Part shown: piece after piece, positions 51,680 to 59,601 of the stretch | Layout: every line of letters starts with the position of its first letter | Position numbering within the stretch: the first letter of the stretch is position 1 | Made by a program: the position numbers and the translations under genes | Notes under the pieces: model-generated | What the model saw: only the letters and a program-made list of their open reading frames with translations | The model's database searches: none | What the model was told of the DNA's origin: nothing | Assembly (NCBI GenBank): GCA_017549285.1 | Contig: JAFYVE010000055.1 | Span: forward strand, 62,001 to 126,000 | Direction: 5' to 3' | Length of the DNA: 64,000 bases | Source of the DNA: Clostridia bacterium | GTDB taxonomy: Bacteria; Bacillota; Clostridia; Oscillospirales; Acutalibacteraceae

Positions 51680-51861
51680 AATTTGTCGGGATAGTTAGGA
51701 GTGCGGAGTTAGGAGTTAGGAGTTTCGGAAGCCCTGTCGGGCTTGTTCCGCTACGCTCTATATAAATGGGGTTTAAGGGGCTTGCCCCTTCCTTCACTCC
51801 TCACTCCTCATTCCTAATTCCTCACTGAATAATTTGTCGGGCTCAAGCCCGACAAATTATT
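51680..51861. repeat. MITE-like repeat element 2
   Basis: Begins with AATTTGTCGGG (51680-51690) and ends with its reverse complement CCCGACAAATT (51848-51858). Inside the left end is a run of AGGAGT-type repeats (TTAGGAGTGCGGAGTTAGGA) answered near the right end by ACTCCTCACTCCTC. The right end also forms a 16-base-pair hairpin (51828-51861). AAGGGGC-tt-GCCCCTT lies in the middle. No coding capacity. It fills the gap between the dnaI-like gene and rsmA. Confidence 0.8.
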
Positions 51862-51863
51862 GG

Positions 51864-52832
51864 TTAGTTTTCATTCTTCTGCTGTCTTATATCTCTGCCT
51901 TCAAAACTGAGAATCTGATATTCACCGATAATTCTTGAAGCAATTCTTCTTGTATATCTTGCATCAAGCTGCTGAACACTCACATTACTGCTGATAATAG
52001 TCGGTTTTGATGAAAGAAGTCTTGTATTGACTATATTATTAAGTGTTGCGATTGTAAAATTATTTGTGAATTCGGCACCGAGATCATCAAGAATAAGAAG
52101 GTCACAGTCAAGGAGCATATTCTCCGTTGTCCCGTCTGATTCATTGGATTTACCGAAATGCTCTCTTTCAATTTCTGAAAACAGATTCTGAACTGAGCCG
52201 TAAACAACGCCGAAGCCTTTTTTGATCACTTCACCTGCAATTGCAAGTGAAAGATGTGTTTTTCCCAGTCCTGTTTCACCTGTCATAAAAATGCTGTATG
52301 AATCAAGGTCAAAGCTTTCTGCATAATTTTTACAGAATTCGGCATTACAGGACATCAGGTCATAGACGTCCCTGTCATATTCATAAAAATCAAGACAGAA
52401 ATCTTCAAATGATGATACTTTAAGAGGTGATGTACTGCAGAGCTGTTCATAAGAAAGCTGTTTGATGAGGTCAATATGACATCTGCAGAGTTTTCCGTTA
52501 TACAGTCCCGAATCGGAACAGTTTTTGCATATGTAAGGAGGCTCAAGATAATCGGCCGGATAATTCATTTCTGCAAGAAGTGATTTTATTTTTGCCTGAG
52601 CCTCAAGATTCTCGTTACGGAGAGTTTCAATATATTCAACAGTTTTGTCACCCATACCGATAACTTTCACAAGCCCGTATGCAGATTTTCTCATTCTTTC
52701 TTCAAGCTCTGCTATTTCGGGACACTGAACAATCACCTTTGCGTGACGTTTTGCAGCTTCGGATTCAGCCGCTATTCTTCTCTGAGCAAGTTTTTCTGCT
52801 GCAGCTCTGAGTATTTTTTCATTGTTTGCCAA
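51864..52832 (-). CDS. Primosomal helicase loader (DnaC/DnaI-like)
   Basis: 322 residues. An N-terminal helical part (1-95), a zinc site CKNCSDSGLYNGKLCRCH (about 100-117), then an AAA+ domain with GETGLGKTHLS, LLILDDLGAE and SSNVSVQQL plus an arginine-finger region RYTRRIASRI. It loads replicative helicase onto DNA. The only start near the family N-terminus is TTG at 52832, with a poor ribosome site; the stop of dnaD lies 7 bases upstream, so coupling is likely. The DnaD-like gene just upstream is its natural partner. Confidence 0.92.
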   Translation of the reverse strand: MANNEKILRAAAEKLAQRRIAAESEAAKRHAKVIVQCPEIAELEERMRKSAYGLVKVIGMGDKTVEYIETLRNENLEAQAKIKSLLAEMNYPADYLEPPYICKNCSDSGLYNGKLCRCHIDLIKQLSYEQLCSTSPLKVSSFEDFCLDFYEYDRDVYDLMSCNAEFCKNYAESFDLDSYSIFMTGETGLGKTHLSLAIAGEVIKKGFGVVYGSVQNLFSEIEREHFGKSNESDGTTENMLLDCDLLILDDLGAEFTNNFTIATLNNIVNTRLLSSKPTIISSNVSVQQLDARYTRRIASRIIGEYQILSFEGRDIRQQKNEN

Positions 52833-52838
52833 ATCTTA

Positions 52839-53927
52839 TCACTGTCCTTTTTTTGTTTTTTTCGGGTCAACCATTTTACTTCTTCTGACAGCCTGTTCGA
52901 CATCATATGAAGGAGGCTTGTCATACTTCTGTGAAGATTTTACGCCTGTTCTGTTTTCGGGAGCAGATGCTTTCACACCTTCGGTGAATTCTTTTTCTGC
53001 TTTTTCAATTTCGGCAAGTGTTCTGAATCCGCTTTCGTGCCAGGAACGGAGAATTCCGTTCATATAGCTCCAGTTGAGTTTACCTTTCATTTCAACGGTA
53101 CGCTCATATGCATAATATATAATGTCTGTGTCAAACGAATAATCATTTATCCACAGTTCAAGAAAATCTTCCTGTTTCTGTGTAGGTTTCGGATTTTCAA
53201 CACCTGTAAGACGTCTGAAATCATCCCACACATTCTGTGCATTTTCCATTCTTGCAATCTTGTTGCTTGCCGATTCAAAATCGGTTATTCCGCATTCAGC
53301 CCACGAAGCTCCGATTTTCATTATGTAAGCAAGTGAGCCCTGTTTGCCGACAGTTTTTGCATAACTGCATATCATAATAATGACTTCGGGAGGCAAAGAA
53401 TAATGATCGTGAAGAATGAGAAGTGATGACTGCGCATCATAACCAAGAGTTCTGCCGAAAACTTCCTGAGCTTCGGTAAACATTGAACGGACTGATTCCG
53501 ATTCACCGATACGCATAGAAATATCTTTAATTGACGGTTTCACAAGAACGGGTTTTTCTTTCTTTTCTGCAGGAGGAACAACAGCAACAGGTACTTCTTT
53601 TTCCTTTACGGGAATGGAATAAACTGCCTGAAGTCTTGCATTTTCGGTTGCTGAGAAAGGCTCTTTTTCTGCGGGAGCAGGAGCTGTTTCACCGTCTTTT
53701 ATAACGAGCCCTGCATCTATCCAATAAAGCATAGCATCGTCAATTTCATCTCTGGGAATACCCGTATCCTTTGATATAATATCAATATCGGGTGTTACGG
53801 ACGGGTTTCTGTAAAGCCAGAGAAGCACCTTCAGCTGAGCCTTGCCCGCCATACGAAGATGCCTGTCTGCTATCTGTGTCGGAATAACAAAAACCGAAGA
53901 ATATGAAGATGGATTTATTTTGTACAT
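52839..53927 (-). CDS. DnaD-domain replication protein
   Basis: 362 residues. A winged-helix-like N-terminal part (1-95) and two C-terminal DnaD/DnaB-type helical domains (about 160-240 and 250-330, the second with YAYERTVEMKGKLNWSYMNGIL). DnaD-like proteins prepare DNA for the helicase loader encoded next to it. The frame is open to 53999 inside dut; MYKINPSSYSS at 53927 is the likely start, though only AAGAAG precedes it. The Pro/Glu/Lys-rich linker (100-155) is typical. Confidence 0.9.
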   Translation of the reverse strand: MYKINPSSYSSVFVIPTQIADRHLRMAGKAQLKVLLWLYRNPSVTPDIDIISKDTGIPRDEIDDAMLYWIDAGLVIKDGETAPAPAEKEPFSATENARLQAVYSIPVKEKEVPVAVVPPAEKKEKPVLVKPSIKDISMRIGESESVRSMFTEAQEVFGRTLGYDAQSSLLILHDHYSLPPEVIIMICSYAKTVGKQGSLAYIMKIGASWAECGITDFESASNKIARMENAQNVWDDFRRLTGVENPKPTQKQEDFLELWINDYSFDTDIIYYAYERTVEMKGKLNWSYMNGILRSWHESGFRTLAEIEKAEKEFTEGVKASAPENRTGVKSSQKYDKPPSYDVEQAVRRSKMVDPKKTKKGQ

Positions 53928-53931
53928 AATA

Positions 53932-54375
53932 TTACTTCTTCCCCGTGGACCCGAAACCACCATCACCACGTTCAGTTTCATCAAGGATGTCACATTCAAT
54001 TACATCCATAAGACTGACGGGCATAATAACCATCTGTGCAACTCTTTCACCGGGTTCAACGGTATAAGGCTCATTGAACTGATTGACAAGACCTACAATT
54101 ACTTCTCCCCTGTAATCGCTGTCAACAACACCGACACAGTTTGCGGGAGCAAGCCCGTGATTGATTGAAAGACCGCTTCTTGCGAAAATAAATGCGCCGT
54201 AAAGAGCTGAAGGCAGAGCGATTGCTATGCCTGTGGGGATTTTTACACATTCGTGAGGTTTTACGGTGACAGCTTCATCAATACAGGCATAAAGATCCAT
54301 ACCTGCACTGCCTCCGGTTGCTCTTTTCGGAACAACGGCATTATCACGCAGTTTTTTTATTTTAAGCATTTCCAT
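53932..54375 (-). CDS. dut: dUTP diphosphatase
   Basis: 147 residues. All five trimeric dUTPase motifs are in order: GSAGMDLYA, ARSGLS, GVVDSDYRGE, GERVAQMVI and RGDGGFGSTG. It removes dUTP and supplies dUMP for dTMP synthesis, which connects with tmk in the same group. AGGGTGA lies 6 bases before the ATG. Its ATG overlaps the zapA stop by one base. Confidence 0.96.
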   Translation of the reverse strand: MEMLKIKKLRDNAVVPKRATGGSAGMDLYACIDEAVTVKPHECVKIPTGIAIALPSALYGAFIFARSGLSINHGLAPANCVGVVDSDYRGEVIVGLVNQFNEPYTVEPGERVAQMVIMPVSLMDVIECDILDETERGDGGFGSTGKK

Positions 54376-54710
54376 CAGAATTCACCCTGACCGCTCTTTT
54401 TTATTTTTGCAAGTTCACGCCTGAGAAGGTCTCTTTCGCTTTTTGCCTGTGCGGCATCAGCAAGATATTCCTTGAGCTGGAATTTCATCGTTTCGCACTC
54501 TTCTTTAGCCTTTCTTGTTGTATCCGCATAATTGAGAAGTGCAAGAACTGTTGCCTGTGAAGGAGCAATACCTACAGAAGCACTCATAATATCTTCAATT
54601 TCGGCATTGATTTCATCTGCAAGAGAAAGTGCATATTCTTCATCGTTGTCAGTTGCTATCATATAGGGTACGCCTGCAACGGTAATTTTGATTTTTTTCA
54701 TTTTCATCAT
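54375..54710 (-). CDS. zapA: Cell division protein ZapA
   Basis: 111 residues: an N-terminal ZapA domain (KIKITVAGVPYMIATDNDEEY, LADEINAEI) and a C-terminal coiled coil rich in Lys and Glu. ZapA crosslinks FtsZ filaments. First gene of the zapA-dut-dnaD-dnaI group, about 20 bases from the transcription start. Three close ATGs (54710, 54707, 54701) make the exact start uncertain; the third has the best spacing from a weak GGA. Confidence 0.88.
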   Translation of the reverse strand: MMKMKKIKITVAGVPYMIATDNDEEYALSLADEINAEIEDIMSASVGIAPSQATVLALLNYADTTRKAKEECETMKFQLKEYLADAAQAKSERDLLRRELAKIKKSGQGEF

Positions 54711-54735
54711 TCCAAATCATAAAACTTTTCAGTTT

Positions 54736-54764
54736 ATTATATATCTTTTTCATCAAAACTTCAA
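54736..54764 (-). promoter_or_regulatory. Promoter of the zapA-dut-dnaD-dnaI group
   Basis: On the minus strand TTGAAG (54764-54759), 17 bases, TATAAT (54741-54736). Confidence 0.8.
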
Positions 54765-54798
54765 CACTAAATTTAATTTTCTTCCCTTTTTCTCATGA

Positions 54799-54834
54799 AC
54801 GGTATCAGAAAACAGACTGTTTTCTTCCGTTTTT
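54799..54834. repeat. Inverted repeat between divergent promoters
   Basis: GAAAACAG (54808-54815) and CTGTTTTC (54817-54824), with ACGG and CCGT outside and TTTTT after. It looks like a terminator on the plus strand, but no plus-strand gene precedes it. It may be an operator or a remnant. Confidence 0.35.
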
Positions 54835-54886
54835 GCAAACAGCAGGAACATATTATTAACTATTTTTTAAGAATGTTGAAAAATTA

Positions 54887-54914
54887 TTGACTTAACAAAC
54901 TATTATGTTATAAT
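54887..54914 (+). promoter_or_regulatory. Promoter of the VWA surface protein gene
   Basis: TTGACT (54887-54892), 16 bases, TATAAT (54909-54914), with TG one base before the -10. Confidence 0.78.
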
Positions 54915-54958
54915 TATTCTGTAATTTAATACAATAAAAAATCATCGGAGGTTTTTTT

Positions 54959-56002
54959 ATGAAAAAATTCACAAAAGTGATTTCCGTCATTCTTGCAGTG
55001 ATGTTTGCATTCACAGCTATGGCTTGTCTTGCTTCAGCTGAAACAACTGTTGTCAAGTGCAACTGCTGTCTTAACAGTTCAGATTCTGCAGGCGACACAA
55101 TCACAAAGTTCCAGGGAGACAGAGATATCTATCTTGTACTTGACGTTTCAGGCAGTATGAGCGGTGAACCCATCATCAAGCTCAAAGAAGCTGCAAAGCA
55201 GTTCTGTGCTAAGATGATTGATGACAAAACAGGAAACAACAGAATTGCTATCGTTACATACGGCACAACTGTTGAAACATTCCCCTTCTCATCAAACTAT
55301 GCATATCTTGCAAACGTAATTGACAGCTTCACAGCAAAGGGCAGCACAGCTATGTACGATGCTCTTATGGCTGTAAAGGATATCAATGAAAACTACGGCA
55401 ACGAAGATGCTTCAAAGCATGTTGTTGTTATGGCTGACGGTCTTCCCAATGAAGGCGCAACTCTCACAAGCGGTAAGTACACATCAAAGAACAGCACAAT
55501 GTACTACAAGCACGGCAATGCTGTTTATTCAACAGCTGCAGGTATGTGGGAAGAATATCTCATTTACTCAATCGGTTTCTTCCACAATCTTGGCGGCAGC
55601 CAGCTCAGATTCGGCCAGACACTTATGAAGGACATCCAGAATGCTCTTTATCTTGAAGTGTTTGATCCCGACAAGCTTATTGATGCTTTCACAGGCGTAG
55701 CTGACGGCATTCTCGGTGATTGCAACGACGGTTGCGATCCCGCATGTAACTGCGAAACATGTGACTGCGGCGGCGACTGTAAGTGCTCACCCTCATGCAA
55801 GTGCTATGACAGACACAACAATGCAGAAGCAACAACAAAAGATCCTGCAAACAATAATAACAATAACAACAATGCAGATTCAACAACAAAGATACCCGAA
55901 TCACTTCCTCAGACAGGTGATGCATCTGTAGCAATCACAGCTGCTGCTGTTATTATGCTCGCAGGTATTGCTGCTGTTGCAACAAAGAAGCGTGAAGATT
56001 AA
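54959..56002 (+). CDS. LPxTG-anchored von Willebrand factor A surface protein with cysteine-rich stalk
   Basis: 347 residues. A signal peptide (1-27, ending ASA) precedes a VWA domain (about 52-245) with the metal site DVSGSMS (Asp62, Ser64, Ser66). A stalk at 255-282 has 10 cysteines in 28 residues, followed by a Thr/Asn linker with eight consecutive Asn. The sorting signal is LPQTGD at 316, then a hydrophobic segment and KKRED. It should be covalently wall-linked by a sortase; two sortase genes lie 700 bases downstream. GGAGG lies 9 bases before the ATG. Its ligand is unknown. CNCC near residue 34 adds three more cysteines. Confidence 0.9.
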   Translation: MKKFTKVISVILAVMFAFTAMACLASAETTVVKCNCCLNSSDSAGDTITKFQGDRDIYLVLDVSGSMSGEPIIKLKEAAKQFCAKMIDDKTGNNRIAIVTYGTTVETFPFSSNYAYLANVIDSFTAKGSTAMYDALMAVKDINENYGNEDASKHVVVMADGLPNEGATLTSGKYTSKNSTMYYKHGNAVYSTAAGMWEEYLIYSIGFFHNLGGSQLRFGQTLMKDIQNALYLEVFDPDKLIDAFTGVADGILGDCNDGCDPACNCETCDCGGDCKCSPSCKCYDRHNNAEATTKDPANNNNNNNNADSTTKIPESLPQTGDASVAITAAAVIMLAGIAAVATKKRED

Positions 56003-56023
56003 TTCACATAAATAACATTATTT

Positions 56024-56052
56024 ACGAGTGCTCATACGGGTACTCGTTTTTT
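56024..56052 (+). terminator. First terminator after the VWA gene
   Basis: ACGAGTGC (56024-56031) pairs with GTACTCGT (56040-56047), with one wobble, followed by six T. Confidence 0.8.
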
Positions 56053-56082
56053 ATTTATAAATTGTTATATTGCACATAAAAC

Positions 56083-56117
56083 ACAGGAAACATTTTGAAA
56101 AGTTTCCTGTTATTTTT
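56083..56117 (+). terminator. Second terminator after the VWA gene
   Basis: ACAGGAAAC (56083-56091) pairs with GTTTCCTGT (56102-56110), followed by TATTTTT. Two terminators in tandem separate the VWA gene from the sortase operon. Confidence 0.75.
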
Positions 56118-56139
56118 ATATTAATTTTTTATTATATAC

Positions 56140-56169
56140 TTGCTCTTTTATTATAATATATGTTATACT
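56140..56169 (+). promoter_or_regulatory. Promoter of the cinA-sortase operon
   Basis: TTGCTC (56140-56145), 18 bases, TATACT (56164-56169), with TG one base before the -10. Confidence 0.55.
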
Positions 56170-56205
56170 ATATTGAATAAAATTATCATGGATGTGTTTG
56201 ACATT

Positions 56206-56697
56206 ATGAATAATTACGCATATGAAGCTGTCAGACTGCTGACAGAAAGAAAAATGAAAATCACAACTGCAGAATCGTGCACAGGCGGTATGATTGCGCA
56301 GATGATTACAGACATAAGCGGAGCATCTTCCGTTTTTGACTGCGGAATTGTTTCCTATTCTAATGAAATAAAACATTCATTACTCGGAGTATCGGAAGAA
56401 ACACTGAAAACTTACGGAGCAGTAAGTGAAGAAACTGTCAGAGAAATGGTTTCAGGTGCACTTAAAATTTCAGGCGCCGATATTGCCGTTGCAGTAAGCG
56501 GTATTGCAGGGCCTTTGTCTGACAACACTCAGAAACCCGTAGGGCTTATTTATATTGCAGTTGCAACAGACAATAACGTGCATATAAAAAAACTTAACAA
56601 CTCTTTCAACGTTAACATAAGAGAAAACAACAGAAATTCAGCGGCAAATGAAGCACTTAAGCTCGTTTGTGAAATTCTTGAGAACAAGGCGGTGTAA
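56206..56697 (+). CDS. CinA C-terminal domain protein (nicotinamide-nucleotide amidase, PncC type)
   Basis: 163 residues, a stand-alone CinA C-domain. TTAESCTGG holds the catalytic serine, followed by FDCGIVSYSNEIK, GAVSEETVREM and AVAVSGIAGP. Active relatives convert NMN to nicotinate mononucleotide. After GIAGP the usual glycine-rich GGG loop is replaced by LSDNTQ before KPVGLIYIA. An ATG at 56188 is also in frame; neither has a good ribosome site (GGATGTG lies 9 bases before 56206). First gene of the operon with the two sortases, an odd partner for a salvage enzyme. Confidence 0.85.
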   Translation: MNNYAYEAVRLLTERKMKITTAESCTGGMIAQMITDISGASSVFDCGIVSYSNEIKHSLLGVSEETLKTYGAVSEETVREMVSGALKISGADIAVAVSGIAGPLSDNTQKPVGLIYIAVATDNNVHIKKLNNSFNVNIRENNRNSAANEALKLVCEILENKAV

Positions 56698-56700
56698 GTT

Positions 56701-57927
56701 ATGAATGACAATAATAACAACATCAACAATACTCCTAAAAAAGTGCAACCGATAGCAAAAACAGGTGTAACAAAAACATATTCTGTCCCTGATTCGGCAG
56801 CACCTTTCAAGGCTGATAATTCAGACCTCTTCAGATCTGTTTACAAAGAACAAAAAACACAGACAGAACAGCAGACTCAGGAAGTTATGATTACAAAAAA
56901 AACTGCAGTACAGAATATTCCCGTTACTGCTGCAACAATCCCTGTTGCTGACCCGAAGAAAAATCATAAAAAAGCCGAAGAAGATAAAAAATTCAATATT
57001 ATTTTTATAGTTCTGATTATACTTACTGTTGTATTCTTCCTTGCGTCAACAGCTTTCCTTGTTTTCAAGCTCGTAAAACCTGAAGAAAACAATGAAGAAG
57101 GTTCAATAACAACAATTCCCGCAAACACAGTCAGCGCAACGCTTGAATCACCTTTCAACTATCAGAAAGTATACGGAGTAACATTCCCCGAAGGAATGAA
57201 AGAGGAATTCAAAGACCTGTATGCACAGAATCAGGATTTTGCAGGCTGGATCAAAATTGACGGAACATGTATCGACTTCCCTGTTTATTACAGCACAGAA
57301 GCTTATCTTTACTATCTGAAACGAAGCAATTACGGTGTTTATACAAAATACGGTGTTCCTTTTCTCGATATGGAATGTGACCCTGTCAATCTTTCAAGAA
57401 ACACTGTTGTTCACGCTCACAACTTCGGTGAAGGACTTCTCTTTGATGACCTTCATAAATTCCAGGATGTTGAATTTGTAAAGCAGTATCCTATTATTCA
57501 ATTCAGCACACTTTACAAAGATTATAAATTCAAGGTTATCGGTGCTTTCCATACAAACGGTTCAAGCAAAGGCGATAATGATTACCTCTTCTACTATATT
57601 GCAGCTGACTTCGGTGAAAAGAGCCTTATGAAGTTCCATAATGAAATACTTCAGAGAAGCCACGTGCACACAGGCGTTGATGTTCAGCCCACAGACAAAC
57701 TTATCACACTTTCAACCTGCACATATTTCTTTGACAGAGGCGGAGCCCTTCAGGATGCAAGATTTGCAGTTATCGGCAGACTTGTAAGAGACGGTGAAAG
57801 TGAAGCTATTGACACAAGCCTTGTAAAAGAAAACGACAATGTAAGATATCCTCAGCTTTATTATAATGTATTCGGCGGCACAAACCCCTGGGTAAATGCA
57901 TCAAAGTGGGTGCCCGAAGCCGAATAA
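56701..57927 (+). CDS. Class B sortase, paralog 1
   Basis: 408 residues. A long Gln/Thr/Asn-rich cytoplasmic tail (1-95) is followed by one membrane segment (about 98-122) and the sortase domain (about 150-390). Catalytic residues: His240 in VVHAHNF, Cys340 in TLSTC and Arg354 in ARFAVIG. The spacing and the GWIKIDGT and FSTLYKDYKFKVIG blocks place it in class B. It should cleave a sorting signal and attach proteins to the wall. Usual class B sortases are about 240 residues. AGGCGG lies before the ATG, 3 bases after the cinA stop. Confidence 0.93.
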   Translation: MNDNNNNINNTPKKVQPIAKTGVTKTYSVPDSAAPFKADNSDLFRSVYKEQKTQTEQQTQEVMITKKTAVQNIPVTAATIPVADPKKNHKKAEEDKKFNIIFIVLIILTVVFFLASTAFLVFKLVKPEENNEEGSITTIPANTVSATLESPFNYQKVYGVTFPEGMKEEFKDLYAQNQDFAGWIKIDGTCIDFPVYYSTEAYLYYLKRSNYGVYTKYGVPFLDMECDPVNLSRNTVVHAHNFGEGLLFDDLHKFQDVEFVKQYPIIQFSTLYKDYKFKVIGAFHTNGSSKGDNDYLFYYIAADFGEKSLMKFHNEILQRSHVHTGVDVQPTDKLITLSTCTYFFDRGGALQDARFAVIGRLVRDGESEAIDTSLVKENDNVRYPQLYYNVFGGTNPWVNASKWVPEAE

Positions 57928-57954
57928 CACAAATCTCAGAAAGAAGATGAACAC

Positions 57955-59574
57955 ATGCACAATGATAATACAAACAACTCCGGCAATCAGAATGATGTAA
58001 TCGCAGACCTTGAATCGCTGTCTGCAAAATACGGTTTTAAATTCGATGCCGGTGCATACAAAACATCTTCAGCAGATACATTCAATGCACCTTCAGCTCC
58101 CGCAGCACCGAAAACTAACTATACCGAAACAAGACATACAAGACCTGCCGGTGTTCCCAGAATATATTATGATGAGAACTCAGCACAGTCTATAAGACTT
58201 GTATACGGTAATGAGAGTCAGCCGCAGGGACCCGAAGGCAGAAGAGTTATTTATTCAGAACCCGAAACAGAATCAATTGCAGAAAAAAGAAGAAGAAATG
58301 CTATTGCACAGAAATCAGAAAAAGGTTCTGTAGGTTTCGGCAGTCAGCCGTATGTAAGACACGTTGCAAGCAGCGAAACTGCAATGAACCGTGACGATGG
58401 CGACAGATTCACAAGAGAATACAACGAGAGAAAACTCAACCGAACTCCCGTAGCCGAATCAACGCCTGAAAACAATATTCCGAAAACAGGCCCCAGACTT
58501 GTAGCCTCCAACCCTGAATCAAAAAACAGAACTCCGAGATATCAGCATTATGAACCCACAGCAGGTGAAAAAGCTGAAAAGTTCTTCAGAGCTTTCCTTC
58601 CATGGAAAGGTGACCCTGCTAAAGAAATTGTAAGAAAAATCATAATGGATATTTCTGCAATTCTTGTTATTTACTGTTTCGGATATTTTGTTGACAACTA
58701 CATTCAGCACAAAGAACATATTGAAGAAAAACAGCAGATGGTTGAAATGCAGTCAGATGCACCTTCTGATAATCTTGAGGCACGCTGGGATGCAATAAAG
58801 AATAAATATCCCGATATTCAGTTCCCTGAAGGAATGAATATCAAATATGCCGAGCTTTATGCTAAGAATCAGGACCTTGTAGGCTGGCTTAAAGTTGCAA
58901 ACACAAATATTGACACTCCCGTTGTTCATCATATAGAAGACAGGGAAAATGCCCCCGGCACAAACGACTTCTATCTCAAGCGTGACTTCTATAAAAAGGA
59001 CAACAAATACGGTAATGCATATCTTGATGCATTCAATTCAGGTGCAGAGCTTGACACAAATAACATCGTTTACGGCCATAATATGACAGACGGTCTGTCA
59101 TTTGCTCAGCTTGAAAAATACTATACAGTAAACGGTTTCAGAGAATCACCCGTTATACAGTACAGCACACTTTACAAAGACTACTATTTCAAAGTTTATG
59201 CAGTTTTCATTTCAAACGGTTATCCGTCAGGTGATAACGGTTACCTGTTTGATTTCACCGTTACAAAATTCACAGGTGAAGAAAACTTCAGCTCATTCAT
59301 CGAAGCAATCGATGAAAGAAAACTCTATGACACAGGTGTTGACATCAACCCCTCGGACAAACTCATCACTCTTTCAACCTGCTCTTATGAAATCAAAGAA
59401 AACCAGATGGGCAGACTGACCGTTATAGGCAGGCTTGTAAGACCCGGTGAAAGCACAGCAGTTGATTTCTCACTTGTAAAAGAAAATCCCAATCCGAGAT
59501 ATCCTCAGATATGGTATGACGAACACAATATGGAAAATCCGTTCAAGAATGCTTTCAGATGGGTACCCCAATAA
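57955..59574 (+). CDS. Class B sortase, paralog 2, with very long cytoplasmic tail
   Basis: 539 residues. About 220 residues of low-complexity, Arg/Pro/Asn/Glu-rich cytoplasmic sequence precede one membrane segment (about 225-243) and the sortase domain (about 275-530). Catalytic residues: His375 in YGHNMTDG, Cys476 in TLSTC and Arg487 in GRLTVIG. Similar to paralog 1 in every block, including the shared C-terminal NPRYPQIWYD-type end, so a tandem duplication is likely. A long tail could dock a cytosolic or division protein; that is speculation. Only GAAGA precedes the ATG. No frameshift. Confidence 0.92.
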   Translation: MHNDNTNNSGNQNDVIADLESLSAKYGFKFDAGAYKTSSADTFNAPSAPAAPKTNYTETRHTRPAGVPRIYYDENSAQSIRLVYGNESQPQGPEGRRVIYSEPETESIAEKRRRNAIAQKSEKGSVGFGSQPYVRHVASSETAMNRDDGDRFTREYNERKLNRTPVAESTPENNIPKTGPRLVASNPESKNRTPRYQHYEPTAGEKAEKFFRAFLPWKGDPAKEIVRKIIMDISAILVIYCFGYFVDNYIQHKEHIEEKQQMVEMQSDAPSDNLEARWDAIKNKYPDIQFPEGMNIKYAELYAKNQDLVGWLKVANTNIDTPVVHHIEDRENAPGTNDFYLKRDFYKKDNKYGNAYLDAFNSGAELDTNNIVYGHNMTDGLSFAQLEKYYTVNGFRESPVIQYSTLYKDYYFKVYAVFISNGYPSGDNGYLFDFTVTKFTGEENFSSFIEAIDERKLYDTGVDINPSDKLITLSTCSYEIKENQMGRLTVIGRLVRPGESTAVDFSLVKENPNPRYPQIWYDEHNMENPFKNAFRWVPQ

Positions 59575-59601
59575 ACAATAATGTAACAGGAGATGATGAA
59601 T

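Noticed and set aside
51660..51797. Longer N-terminus for the rRNA dimethyltransferase
   Set aside because: The extra codons come from repeat element 2; the family start and the GAGGT site are at 51659.
54799..54834. Terminator on the plus strand before the VWA gene
   Set aside because: There is no plus-strand gene upstream for it to terminate; listed only as an inverted repeat.
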